A stretch of 64,000 nt of DNA from Stomorhina lunata (GCA_933228675.1 OW121744.1:62661928-62725927); one strand, 5' to 3'. Shown: positions 43,085-54,330, counted from the first letter of the stretch. Numbers and translations are program-made. Notes: a model not told the origin generated them from the letters alone.

Positions 43085-44600
43085 TTCTTCTTCTTTCTTC
43101 TGTTATCCATGACTCCCAGTGGAGCATAGAGCCTCAACTATCCTTTTACATCGAACTGTATTGCGAGATGTTAGGTATATGTCATTCCATGAATAGTTTG
43201 CTGCTTGCAACTCCGCATCAATTGACCTTCACCACGTTCTCCAACTCGACGGCCGCTTCCCTGTGTATTCAAACGGAAACGGAATGTTGGTATGTGACCT
43301 ATCCACCGCCATTTTTATTTACATACCTCTATAGAAGCAGTAATTTGGTTTCTTTCTTTTTGTAGATCTTCATTTCTTATACGATTTGACCACCATATAC
43401 ATATTAGGGATTTGCCGCAAGCATTTGTTTGCAAAGGTTTGTGGGCGCTTATCGATGGCATTTGTGCATTTCCAAGTTTCGCAACCGTAATGTATAATGG
43501 ACTTGACATTCGAGTTGTATATTCGTAACTTGATATTTGCCGAATGCAGATTTTGCCTTATCCGCGTCGATTCAATATTCGCCTCGGTGTCACTTCTTGT
43601 AGATATTAAAGTTCTAAGATAATTAAAGCTACATACACATCTAATAACCTCGTTATTCACATTGATGCGGTTTGCGCCATAGCCTTCAGGCATATTCTTT
43701 GTCTTGGTCATATTGATTTCCAGCCCACCTGAACGAGATTGGCGTTAGTGTTTTCGTGAAGGTGACCTTAGCTTTGGCTTAGAAGACATACGTCATCAGC
43801 GTATTCCAAGTACTCAAGTTGTTTAAAGGGTGTCCATAGGAAACTGCGTCTACACTCAGTGCCATGCGTATTATATTGTCGATGACGAGGATAAAAAGTA
43901 TAGGTGACAAGATATATCGTTGTCTTACTGAAGTAGTAACTTCAAACGGATTTGACAATATACCTTTGAGTAAAAATCCACATACAATGCCCAAATTAAG
44001 TTCAGAATTTCCGATGGCATGTTACGATTTTCTAAAATTCTCCATAGATAAATAGCTCCCGTTGACACTGTCGAAGACCTTCATAAAGTCGATAAACGCT
44101 AGGTAAATGGGGGTGCGGAATTCATTGCACTGCTCTAGTACTATTCTTACTGTGTTGATATGGTCAAGATCGATTCTCTATGAACCCAGGCTGATTTTCG
44201 GGGAGTGCAGATAAAACTGCAGTACTCGTATACCTTCGTTCCAGGAGGTTGGCAGAGCTTCTTCTTCCCATATTTTACGCACAAATGGGTGCCACAGTAT
44301 CGCTGATCCTTCAACATCGCACAAAAGCATCCCCGCTGAGATATTTTCATTGCACGGGGGCTTGTTGCGTTTAAGACTTTTAATGGCGTCCAAAACTTCG
44401 ATGGAAAGACCAAGTAGAAGAAAATCTTTCGAAACTTGTTATACGAAATTGGAGAATATGCGCACAAGATGGAATTCTAAAATATGCTCGGTCTTTGACC
44501 TAAACAGGTTGTAATTATAGGCCATTTAAGTAAGTAAGTAAGAAATGGCGTTCTTCACTTCTTGTATTGTTGGCGGATTTCGATTTAACTGTTTTTAATT
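43085..44600 (-). mobile_element. LINE-B, RT to 3' end
   Basis: The 3' end is GGGAGTCATGGATAACAG. C-terminal and palm pieces on the minus strand: NPPTIQEVKNAIKSLKRNK (RT start), EALPTSWNEGIR, NPFEVTTSVRQRYILSPILF (for GVRQGCxLSP), DDVC-like, then YLRTLISTRSDTEANIESTR and KSIIHYGCETWKCTNAIDKR, PQTFANKCLRQIPNM and WWSNRIRNEDL. Multiple frame breaks. A LINE-A 3' end is inserted at 44388-44537. Confidence 0.78.
44388..44537 (+). mobile_element. 5'-truncated LINE-A 3' end inside LINE-B
   Basis: GCGTCCAAAACTTCGATGG to CTAAACAGGTTGTAATTATA, ending TAAGTAAGTAAG. AATGGCGT occurs at both borders (about 44382 and 44538). Removing the insert restores the LINE-B RT reading EVKNAIKSLKRNK. Confidence 0.85.
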
Positions 44601-44739
44601 CCCCACAAATCGCCATTGTTTATTATCCAGGATTTTGATAAAGTGTGGTAGGAAAGACTTATTTATATATGAAATTTGACAGATGTAAAATGCTTGTGGT
44701 CTGATGGTAACATGCGGTTAATTCAAATTGATCTCCACT

Positions 44740-44930
44740 AGAGTGGTTCAAAGAAAAAAGTCGAGTAAGTCACCTCCTAGGTTTAAAGATAATGTCAAAA
44801 TAAATCTAAAAATATTTTTTTATTTTTTACCACGCCTACAAATACCGCCCTTTTGGTATTTTGTTAGCTGTGTCGCCATCTTTAGTCTGATCATATCACT
44901 TTATATATCAGTGTTTACCAGGGACCGTAA
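44740..44930 (+). repeat. Dispersed repeat, inverted partner of 49715-50080
   Basis: CCTAGGTTTAAAGATAATGT, then CCACGCCTACAAATACCGCC and ACCAGGGACCGTAACTGTTA. The inverse of 49900-50070 shows the same order. Confidence 0.7.
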
Positions 44931-44934
44931 CTGT

Positions 44935-45320
44935 TATGCCTTTTATCGTAAAAGTCAGATATAAAAGTTATTTTTTGACATTTATTTTTTCGAGCAGAAG
45001 TAAAAGTTATTTTTTGACTTTTATTTTTTCGATAAAAAATAACATTTATTCTTGACTTTTATTTTTTTAAGCAAAAATAACAGTTATTTTTAACTTTTAT
45101 TTTTTCGAGCAAAAATAAAAGTTATTTTTGACTTTTATTATTTCGAGCATAAATAAAAGTTATTTTTTTTACTTTTATTTTTTCGAGCAGAAATAAACTG
45201 TTATTTTTGCTCGAAAAAATAAAAATTAAAAAATAACTTTTATTTTTGCTCGAAAAAATAAAAGTTAAAAATAACTGTTATTTGTGCTCAATAAAATAAA
45301 AATTGAAAAATAACTGTTGT
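44935..45320. repeat. Inverted tandem array, hairpin-forming
   Basis: The left half repeats AAGTTATTTTTGACTTTTAT plus TTTTTCGAGCA about six times. The right half repeats the complement (TGCTCGAAAAAATAAAA) about three times. The turning point is near 45200. No coding. Confidence 0.82.
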
Positions 45321-45324
45321 TTTT

Positions 45325-46963
45325 ATACCCTTCACCAATAGGTGAAAGGGTATTATAAGTTTGTGATTCCGTTTGTAATTTTTTTATTAGTGATCGTAGA
45401 CCATAAAAATTATACCGATCGACTCAGAATCGGGAGGAGAATCGATTAAGCGATGTCCGTCTGTCTGTCTGTCCGTCTGTCTGTCTGTTGAAATCAAGTT
45501 TCTGAAGCCCATGAAGGATGATCTTAAATAAATTATATATCAGATTTTAGGAAATTCTCCCGCAATGAACGCTATTAAATTTCATTAAAATCGGTGTATA
45601 AACACCGAAAATATCGAAAAAATACCAAAAATTAGACGAAAATTTTAAAATTTTTGATTGAAACACACTTTTAAATAACAAGATAAAAAGATACTCCTGG
45701 TGTACATGTGATAATATGTTATATATCAGATTGTAGGAAATAGTTTCCCAAAGCACTCTGTAAAATTTTATCAAAATCGGTCCATAAACAACTGAGATAT
45801 CGCCAAAACACTGAATTTAATGTATCGCAAATTGCCCAAAGTTCGCATTAGAGAATGTTTGTTGAAAAAATGAAATGCAGAAATAGGAAAATCCATCCTC
45901 CTTTAGCACGGACCTGCATAAATTTTATATCAGATTTTAGGAAATTCCCCCGCCAAGCACGTTATTAAATTTTATCAGAAGCGGTCCATAAACAATTGAG
46001 ATATCGCCAAAACACTACATTTGATGTACAGCAAATTGCCCAAAGTACGTGTCTAAGAAATTTTGTTTACATTTTGTAAGTATTGTTTTAGCGATATCTC
46101 AGGTGTTTATGGACCGATTGTGATGAAATTTGACATCGTTCTTTGTGTGAGGATTTTCTAAAATCTATACTCCACAAATCTGATTACCAATACCATTCAA
46201 ATTGTACCGATCAACTCAGAATCGGCAGGAGAATCGATTTCGCGACCTCCGTCCGTCCGTCTGTTTGTCTGTCTGTCCGTCCGTCTGTTTGTTTGTCCGT
46301 CCGTCTGTTTTTTTGTCCGCCCGTCTACCTGTCTGTAATTTTTTCAGTTGTAGTCAAGTTTTTGGAGCTCCTGATTTGTCGATATCTCAGGTGTTTATTT
46401 TGATGAAATTTAATAGCGTCCTTCGCAGGGGATTACCTAAATCCTGATGCATTCGGTAATTTGTGGTAGATATAATTTAGCGTTTAAGCGATGGTGTTTT
46501 AATCGACAATGATAAAATTCAGGGTGGGCAATATCCTAAAATTTTGTCTAAAATCCAGGAGCTCCACAAATCTGATTTTAGCATTAATCTTAATTTTGTG
46601 TCTGACTTTTGAACACTATGATAACATTTGAGAATGTATTATATATCAAATTATAGGTAATCTTCCTAGGAAGTACAAAATTGCAGCTAACTACATGATA
46701 TCCGTTCAAAACCTACATATGTATGTAAGTATCTCACATATCAACGAAAATTTAAATTTTTTAATTGCAATTGGGAGAAATCCGTTCACGTTTGACAATT
46801 GATCCCGTATAACTTCGCCTAAGATAGTATCAAGACGTTGTACAATATTGATATTCAGGGCGATAGCGCCTAAAATAAACTTTCTAGAGGGACAACATTT
46901 GACAAAAGTATTTCTGATCTCTTGAAAAGTTCAATATTGAAAATGGGCGAGCTCTATTCACAT
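45325..46963. repeat. DINE-like repeats with GTCY microsatellites
   Basis: TTATACCCTTCACCAATAGG at the start, CCGTCTGTCTGTCTGTCCG near 45458, and a second (GTCC/GTTT) tract near 46248-46335. Each is followed by AAATTTGATAGC-like and TTTATGGACCGAT modules. The right part (46750-46963) is DINE-A type. Terminal hairpin sequence reappears at 49525-49571. Confidence 0.65.
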
Positions 46964-48682
46964 CAGAGAACTTCAAAATCACGGGATTTCTTGATTTCAT
47001 TCAGCACAAAAATTTTTGTTCATTTTAAAGAATAAAGAAAAATTCAACGTGATTAAAAATCATATTCATTCTACTGTACAATCAAATTCTGATTTTGTGA
47101 ATAATTAACAAAAGCATTTTATGAACAAGTTCGCACAGGCAAGAGAAGGGCTTGCAGTAAATTCATCGTGTCCAAACGATCTTATTCTCATTAACACACA
47201 CAACATGTTTGAACCGAACGTCTATATGAATTGAGCAATATAATATGCCAACAATACAAACAACATTTACAATTCAACATTGATAAGTTAGCTTATTTGA
47301 ATTTTTCATCATTTTGAATTTGTTTATCAAAGGCAAAATTAGAAGGAATACGCATTGGAAAATGCACAGTGGTTTATAAGATTTTTTTTTATTAGTTTGG
47401 TAACTTTTTAATTGACGTAGTAAATAGAGAAAAATGTGAATGTATAATTATTATATATATTATATAACATTCTAATTGTATAATTGAATAGAGCAATAAG
47501 AGTTATTCAGAAAAATATATATATATATATATACACAGTGAGATGGAATATATAGAAAAATTATTTTTATGCTAAACATTTAATCGTTTTTATAGAAAAT
47601 ATTTTATTTTTTAAGTAAAAAATACGTTTATATTTTCTTTATAGAAAAAGTAAGTTTTTCTATAGAAAAAGTAAGTTTTTCTATAGAAAAAGTAAGTTTT
47701 TCAATAGAAAAAGTAAGTTTTTCTATAGAAAAAGTAAGTTTTTCTATAGAAAAAGTAAGTTTTTCTATAGAAAACGTAAGTTTTTCTATAGAAAAAAAGT
47801 AAGTTTTTCTATAGAAAAAGTAAGTTTTTCTATAGAAAAAGTAAGTTTTTCTATAGAAAAAGTAAGTTTTTCTATAGAAAAAGTAAGTTTTTCTATAGAA
47901 AAAGTAAGTTTTTCTATAGAAAAAGTAAGTTTTTCAATAGAAAAAGTAAGTTTTTCTATAGAAAAAGTAAGTTTTTCTATAGAAAACGTAAGTTTTTCTA
48001 TAGAAAAAAAGTAAGTTTTTCTATAGAAAAAGTAAGTTTTTCTATAGAAAAAGTAAGTTTTTCTATAGAAAAAAAGTAAGTTTTTCTATAGAAAAAGTAA
48101 GTTTTTCTATAGAAAAAGTAAGTTTTTCTATAGAAAAAGTAAGTTTTTCTATAGAAAACGTAAGTTTTTCTATAGAAAACGTAAGTTTTTCTATAAAAAA
48201 ATTAAATTAACATTTTCTTACAAAAATTACCTATTTTGTCTAGGCAATACGAATAGACATCAAAAACCAATGTAAACTAAAATAAAAAAAAGATCTTACC
48301 TTTGAACAAATTCATACACAATGATTTCTTGCTTTTTGCATTTCAATGTTTATCAGATTTTTGTATGTTTAGTGGAAAAGCAAAGCACACGAATGGACAA
48401 GTTTGATTCGACCTATGACAAAAATAAGACTGTATTCAACATGCGAGTTGTTCGATTGCCTTAAAATGAACAACATGTATACAAGTTCGAACAAGTTTGA
48501 TTAATTCATTCACTCCCAGTTTAAAGAAAATCATTTTCAATGAAGGGAAATATGTTCGGTTGCTTTAAAATGAACAGCAAAAGAGTGTGTGTAGGCAAGT
48601 TTGATCTTTTACAAATAAAAGACAAGTTTTTTGTGCCTTTGTTATTGTTGAATGTTTTTTAATCAGCAAGTGAAGTTCTCTG
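46964..48682. mobile_element. P/1360-like non-autonomous element filled by a satellite
   Basis: The terminal inverted repeat is CAGAGAACTTCA at 46964 and TGAAGTTCTCTG ending at 48682. ATTCACAT flanks it (46956-46963, 48683-48690), an 8-bp duplication. The Drosophila 1360/Hoppel (P superfamily) end is CAGAGAACTGCA as I recall it, with 8-bp duplications. No transposase is visible. The middle 600 bp is a 20-bp tandem array. Confidence 0.82.
47600..48195 (+). repeat. 20-bp satellite array, about 28 copies
   Basis: The unit is AAAAGTAAGTTTTTCTATAG, nearly perfect over the core. Minor variants (TCAATAG, AAACGTAAG, AAAAAAAGTAAG) recur in the same order around 47700-47800 and 47930-48015, showing a higher-order duplication of about 230 bp. 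Each unit holds GTAAGT and ends in TAG. Confidence 0.95.
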
Positions 48683-49089
48683 ATTCACATTTAGTGAAAT
48701 CTCCCATATAACCCCGACCGGGAATCGATTTAATGCTGATAAATTAAATCACATTAAAATTGCACAAGGAACTTGAGAAAAACTTTCCAAACATCCATCG
48801 GACAGATCGAAAGAACAATACATCCCAAATATTATTGATGAAGTGTTCATTTTAATTAATTAACTAACTTCAGATTAATAAGTAAATCTTTAATAACTTT
48901 TCCGACAAAGCTGTTATCCATCCATTCAAAAGCTATATATTTCACGTATGTATCTAAAACTAAGAGTGTATACCCTATAATTTTAAGGCTTATCATTGTT
49001 AAAGCTTTGACCTAAATCAGTCCGCTAACTTCAGAGTTTTACATAACTAATCAAGAACTTTTACTAGTTGTATAATTCGTACGAATTAA

Positions 49090-49400
49090 AGTGCACAACC
49101 CTCACTGGGCACTGTGTTTTTGGGTTGCATGCCAGAATACTTAAACTTCATCAAATCGATGTGCTATTGCAAATGTAAGGGCATCTACATTTTGAAGCAT
49201 CTTTTCTGCATGGTTTATCTGGTCTATCGAACTTTATTAAATGTTCGTAAAATATGTTTCTATGACTTAAATATGCATTCTCTATTTGTAGTCTAGTAAT
49301 CATTATCTTTCACAAAGGGACCACTTTAGAACCCAAGTGAAGCTTCCCTAGACATCAGCCACCTGCCCAACCTAACCTTTGGGTGCATAACTATTTTAGA
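49090..49400 (+). pseudogene. Possible LINE-C C-terminal scrap
   Basis: In one frame GHCVFGLHARILKLHQ resembles the TRHCVFGLxxRRLxLL segment of LINE-C at 62035. The rest is unreadable, so the call is weak. Confidence 0.35.
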
Positions 49401-49524
49401 TGATGACGCCACCGAAAAGCTTTTCTTTTTCCGACTCTTAATTTTAAAGACTCTTTGCATATAATACTAGTATAACCAAATTTTGCTAGAAATTACATTA
49501 AGTACTTTTGCAACGCCATTGTTG

Positions 49525-49571
49525 AAGGGTATCCAAGATTCGGCAAAGCCGAATATACCACTCTTACTTGT
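49525..49571. repeat. DINE-like terminal hairpin
   Basis: AAGGGTATCCAAGATTCGGC-AAA-GCCGAATATACC, then ACTCTTACTTGT: the family end in opposite orientation to 32018. It is probably the far end of the repeats beginning at 45325. Confidence 0.7.
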
Positions 49572-49714
49572 TTTTTCTAAAAAATAAAAATCAGATTTTT
49601 AAAAAGCATCGCATTTTTTGAAAATTTGGTCCAAGACTATCTAAATGGTATACTTGGTTTTATTCTCCGACATTTCCTTGAGGTTGCTTTTTTAATCAAA
49701 AATTACAAAATAAC

Positions 49715-50080
49715 AGTTATTTTCGGTCCCTGGTGTTCACGGTTCTGTAAGAGCTATATTATTCTCTTTGATAGCTCTTTACTACCACGTCAATTTCTAG
49801 TCATAATTTTTTGAAATTCGATTCACACCCACCCTAATCGAATCGAAGACAAATCTAGTTTTTAAAAGTTATGACTTTAAATTGACGTGGTAGTAAAAAA
49901 CTATCAAAGAAATAAGAGCCGCGAATACCGATATATAAAATGTAATGATCGGACTTAAAAGGGCGGTATTTGTAGAAGTGGTAACAAATACAAAAAAAAA
50001 TGTTTAAGAATTGTTTTAACATTATCTTTAATCCTAGGGGGATTTTTTTGTATGGAAGGCGAACCGCTCTAATCTCCACT
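49715..50080. repeat. Dispersed repeat with its own long hairpin
   Basis: ACTACCACGTCAATTTCTAG near 49780 pairs with AAATTGACGTGGTAGT near 49876. Outer parts (GAGCTATA, TCAAAGAAATAAGAGC) pair as well. Its right part is inverse to 44740-44930. Confidence 0.75.
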
Positions 50081-50137
50081 TAACCGAATTAACAACAAAA
50101 TTGAAAATAGAGTGTTGTTTTCGATTATGGAATCCAT

Positions 50138-50190
50138 AATAAACTAGGCCGAGTGTATCCATAATATGGATACACTCGGCCTAGTTTATT
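50138..50190. repeat. Perfect 53-bp palindrome
   Basis: The left arm AATAAACTAGGCCGAGTGTA plus TCCATA (50138-50163) is perfectly complementary to 50165-50190, with a single A (50164) as the loop. No gene lies beside it. Confidence 0.98.
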
Positions 50191-50199
50191 CCACGAAGA

Positions 50200-51058
50200 A
50201 ATATGTATATTTTAGATAAATTCTTTTCTGGAAATATGTCAAATTTCAGATGATAAATAAGTTAAAATAAATTTTTCGTAATAAAAAAAAATAATTTTCA
50301 GTTTTTCTTTATCTATAAGTTAAATATTTTCCCATAACAAATATTCCAATTAGTTACAATTATAATATTATTAATACATGTATTACTTTTTAAACGATGG
50401 TATATTTACAATTAACTAAAAAGTAGTAATTTGACTCTGAAGGATATTGAGAAAATCAAAAAGATTTTGCTAAATCCCAAGAAAAAATTTCCATTTCTTA
50501 TTCAATTATCAAGTTTCCCACGTACATAAAAGTAAGAAAACTTTTGTGATAAATATTGTGTGTATTTAAAAGTGATCATTACTTTATTTGCCTAAAGCAC
50601 ATCCTTTTCATCTGAAACATTTTAATACCAACCAATTCTCTCGTCTCTTATTTGCCATCCATCCAGACTCACATAAATTAATCATTTTAAACATCTCGGA
50701 CACGTTGACTCTTTGGAGATTAACAATCGCTTTTGTACTCGTACTAATGAAAAGTACTTGATCAAGTAGAGTTTGTATGTAAATCAACATAACTAATTCT
50801 GGTATGGGAAAAAAGAGTTTATAATTTTTCATGCTCACAATTCCTTAAGGGTCCCTTGCTTTTATAAAATATCCAAGTTCACAACAAAAGATATGGGAGA
50901 TGGAAGATGAGAGGAGAATAGAGGGAGTAGTGTTTGTGTATATTCTATTTGTACCAATTGTTTTGAAGTTTGTTTAACATTCATACTGTGTAGCTTAAGA
51001 ACGATAGAATATGAAAGTTTCAGGGACATGATCCCTAATTTCGTTTGAGCTATTTAAA
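50200..51058. other. Stretch with nothing recognised
   Basis: AT-rich, no supported gene or repeat. Confidence 0.35.
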
Positions 51059-51059
51059 A

Positions 51060-51149
51060 TGACTTAATAAAATGTCTATATTAAGAATCGGTTGAAGTAA
51101 ATCGGGAATCATATTAATACTGATAAATTAAATCCAATTGTAATAGATA
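51060..51149. repeat. DINE-A piece, left of LINE-A
   Basis: ATCGGGAATCATATTAATAC and ATTAAATCCAATTGTAATAG match 13186-13230. The copy resumes at 53381. Confidence 0.7.
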
Positions 51150-51212
51150 ACTTACTTACTTACTTAAATGGCCTATAGTTACAACGTGTTTAGGTCAAAG
51201 GCCGAGCATATT

Positions 51213-52943
51213 TTAGAATTCCATTCCTCTATCTTGTGCGCATATTCTCCAACGAGGACCAAGTTTTGAATAATTTTCTTCTACTTGGTCTTTCCATCGA
51301 AGTTTTGGACGCCCTCTTCTACGAGTTCCCTCAGGATCAGCGCATATTCTCCAACGAGGACCAAGTTTTGAAAGATTTTCTTCTACTTGGTCTTTCCATC
51401 GAAGTTTTGGACGCCCTCTTCTACGAGTTCCCTCAGGATCATTATCAAACACTTTTCTTTGCCGGAGTATTTTCATGCATTCGCACAACATGTCCTAGCC
51501 AACGTACCGTTGTTGCTTAATGTGTTTCACTATGTGTATGTCAGCGTATAACTCATACAGCTCATGGTTCATTCCATGTCGATACTCATTGTTGACGCAG
51601 ACTGATCCAAAGATTCTCTCAAACACTCCAAGGATAGCTTCATCTGTCTGTGCAAGTGCCCATGATTCAACACCATACAATAACACAGTTAGTATAAGCG
51701 TTTTATTCTTAGCTGTTTGCTTAGTCCAAAATAGCATCGATTGGCAAGAATGATTCTAAGTCTGATTTCGAAGCTTGTATCGTTGTTGATGTTCACAGCA
51801 GTACCAATAAAAATTCTTTTACAAGCTCGAGCTGTAGTTCCCAACGGACACATGTGATCCAATTTTAGTGGTCTGTCTACCTGTAGAAACCATCAGTTTT
51901 GTTTTTGATTAATTGACAGCTAGACCCATTTATGTTTGATTCCTTCTCGATACTGGAGAAGGCGACAGTTACCTCTCGCAATGTGCGTCCCAGCATATCA
52001 ATGTCATCGACAAACGCGAGTAGCATATGTTTTCTATTGAAAATTGTACCTGTTGTATTAACTACTGTATCTAGCAAGATTTTCTCTAACACAATATTGA
52101 AGAGGTCACAAGATAGACTATCACCTTGCCTGAATCCCCGTTTAGTTATGAAGGACTCTGATAGATTTTTACCTATCTTAACAGATGATGTTGTATTAGT
52201 TAGTGTCATCCTGCATAACTTTATTAGCTTAGTAGGGATGCCGAACTCAGACATTGCAACACCTTCTTCCGTATCGGGTAGTCAGAAGCTGCTTTGTAGT
52301 TAAAAAGAGACGATAAGTATCTATTTGTTTCTCTTGGGTCTTCTCCAGCATTTGACGTAGAGTAAGGATCTGGTCAGTGGTTGATTTATCTGATCTTTGG
52401 GCTTTAGTCTTTCAAACAGTATGGTCGATAGAGTCTTTATCTCCTTTTTTGTGCACTGGACAAAGGACGCTGAGATTCCAATCGTCCGGCATGGATTCTT
52501 CTGATCATATGAATTCTAGAAGCCGGGACATACACCTTATCAGCTCATCACCTCCGGCCTTAAAAAGCTCTGCTGGCAAACCATCGACACCAGCAGCTTT
52601 ATTACAATAGTTTTTTCTCCGCAGTGGCAATGCGGCACTCCTCTCCGTACCAAGAGTTTTTAGCATGAGGGATTTGGTATCCTATTACCGATCTTGCAGC
52701 AGACTTCATGGAGTTGACAATATGTTGCCATAGCGTGCAAATATAGTTTGAGCTATTCTCTCTTAGCAATTGAGTTGCCCGTTTGGTGTAATCAGTGGCA
52801 ATTTGCTGAGATTTAAGTTTTTCCCCGTCATACTTCCTTTGCGCTTCTGTCTGTACGCTCCTCGGCACACTTAGACATGTACTCACCTTGGCTACAACAA
52901 GGTAATGATCGGATTCCAGGCTAGCTCCTCGCATGGAACGCAC
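51213..52943 (-). pseudogene. LINE-A linker, reverse transcriptase and C-terminus
   Basis: Linker SDHYLVVAKVSTCLSVPRSV...NSWYGEECRIATAEKKLL (52943-52602). The RT palm block (52254-51877) has MSEFGIPTKLIKLCRMTLTN, KRGFRQGDSLSCDLFNIVLE (RT motif with RQGD) and LLAFVDDIDMLGRT. The catalytic box is thus FVDD where LINE RTs usually have F/YADD; the two Asp are kept. C-terminus: LTVLLYGVESWALAQTDEAI, VCVNNEYRHGMNHELYELYA, then EGTRRRGRPKLRWKDQVEEN. RT makes cDNA at the nicked target in the nucleus. Frame breaks occur between blocks. Confidence 0.85.
51238..51441. repeat. In-frame tandem duplication, 2 x 102 bp
   Basis: GCGCATATTCTCCAACGAGG begins at 51238 and 51340, with near-identical units. The unit length is a multiple of three, so the GRPKLRWKDQVEEN...WRICA segment is encoded twice in one frame. 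Confidence 0.95.
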
Positions 52944-53380
52944 ATCTAATACACTTGATGAGTGTCTTCTATCAACTAAAATATGGTCTATTTCATTTTT
53001 TTGTTAGTTGATCATTAGACACCCATGTAGCTTTGTGGATATTAAGGTGTGGAAATCTGGTGCCAGAAACCCGCAAAAAATTCGTGCCTACTCTTATGAC
53101 AGCTGTAATATAGGTCGCCTTTTGGTGTCTTGGCGACGACGTGGTCATTCCATCTTATTTTCTAGACGGCAGTCACATCACATTTATATAAATCGAGAAC
53201 ATCCATCAACTGGATCAGAGCACCTCCTCTGTAGAGGGTTCGGATGTTCCAGGTTCTGATCCTTAAATCATGGTCCTTTTTTCGTTTGAAATGTCGTTTT
53301 TATTCTTATTTTTTGCTTTTTCATAGTAAGTTTGTTTTTTTAGGAGTGGGTTACTAGCCCGACGTCCTTGAGAATGGGAG

Positions 53381-54010
53381 AATTGTAATAATTAGATATG
53401 ACAACTTAATTTAGAACCGAGAAGTTTTATGTAACTTTTGGTCAGTATATCAAATTTTATAGGAATCGGTACATATTTGACAATAGCTTTCATATAAAAA
53501 CCACTACTGGAAACCAATAAAATGCCACAAACGGCACATAAAAGCTTTTAAATTATAAACTGCTATAGGAACTAAATTTTGCACAAATAAGCTTTATATA
53601 AATACCAGCCAATGTATAAAATTTTGTGAAAACTGGTCAACATTTGGCTAAAGTTCTTATATACAATATAACATCCAATTCTTAAACCAAAAGAATGGGG
53701 GTATATTGAGATTATTAATTTCTTTGTAATTTCCTTAATATTGGCTCCAAAACAAGGATATATATTCTGAATCCTTATGAAACTCTAAGACGATTGTCAA
53801 CAGACCGTCTGTCTGTTGAAATCACGATAACTCCTAAATGAAAAGTGCTAGGTCACTGAAACTTGGCAAAGAAATTTTTCATTTCTGGGAAAATCTTGGT
53901 ATTGAAATTGGGCAAAATTGGTTATATTTGACCATAGCTCATTGCTTATATAGAAGTTTTTCATAAGCACTAGGCAGCATATAAAATATTATCGAAATCG
54001 GTTCACATAT
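53381..54010. repeat. DINE-A piece, right of LINE-A
   Basis: AGATATGACAACTTAATTTA, GCTTTCATATAAAAACCACT, and a second module with TTTCCTTAATATTGGCTCC and GACCGTCTGTCTGTTG. The TTAATATTGGCT word is the empty form of the Tigger insertion site. Confidence 0.7.
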
Positions 54011-54059
54011 CTTTGAATTAATTGAACGATCTATACAATTTATTTTTAAAGAAAATTTA

Positions 54060-54330
54060 TTTTTATTTATATATGTTATTGGCTACGCCTTAACTTGGTT
54101 CATACGCTGGATACAATTTTGGCATACTCCCTCTAATATAGCCAGTGCTTTTACAGCTACGATTTTAAATTAGATAAATGACACTATCTAGGAGGCCAAT
54201 TGACTGACCCCAAAAATAAAATAATCGGTTTTATAGAACTCGCTTGCTTTGTGCTATGTGGCACCGTCTTGTTGAAATCATATAATGGTCAAGTCCAGCT
54301 CTTCCATTTCGGGAAAATGTTAACATCATC
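54060..54330 (-). pseudogene. Tc1/mariner-group transposase fragment
   Basis: The minus strand reads FQQDGAT around the second catalytic Asp. In another frame, LAILEGVCQNCIQRMNQVKA is followed by a stop, the usual C-terminus of this transposase group. Confidence 0.6.

Larger units (their letters stand above)
51150..53380 (-). mobile_element. Longest LINE-A copy, endonuclease to tail
   Basis: The TTAC-repeat tail is at 51150. AATTGTAATAGATA at 51136-51149 is matched at 53381-53399 by the same sequence with ATT added. On the minus strand from 53340: the 5' UTR end, endonuclease motif RIRTWNIRTLYRGGALIQLM with a stop after CDVTAV, an internal gap, then HKATWVSNDQL, RHSSSVLDVRSMRGASLESD, the linker, RT and C-terminus. 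It is pseudogenised but nearly colinear. Confidence 0.88.

Noticed and set aside
46143..46447. Two overlapping plus-strand frames with PSVCLSVCPSV-type repeats
   Set aside because: They are translation of the GTCC/GTCT microsatellite in a DINE-like repeat.
47600..48195. CRISPR-like regular array
   Set aside because: There are no unique spacers; the whole 20-bp unit repeats, and the DNA is from an animal.
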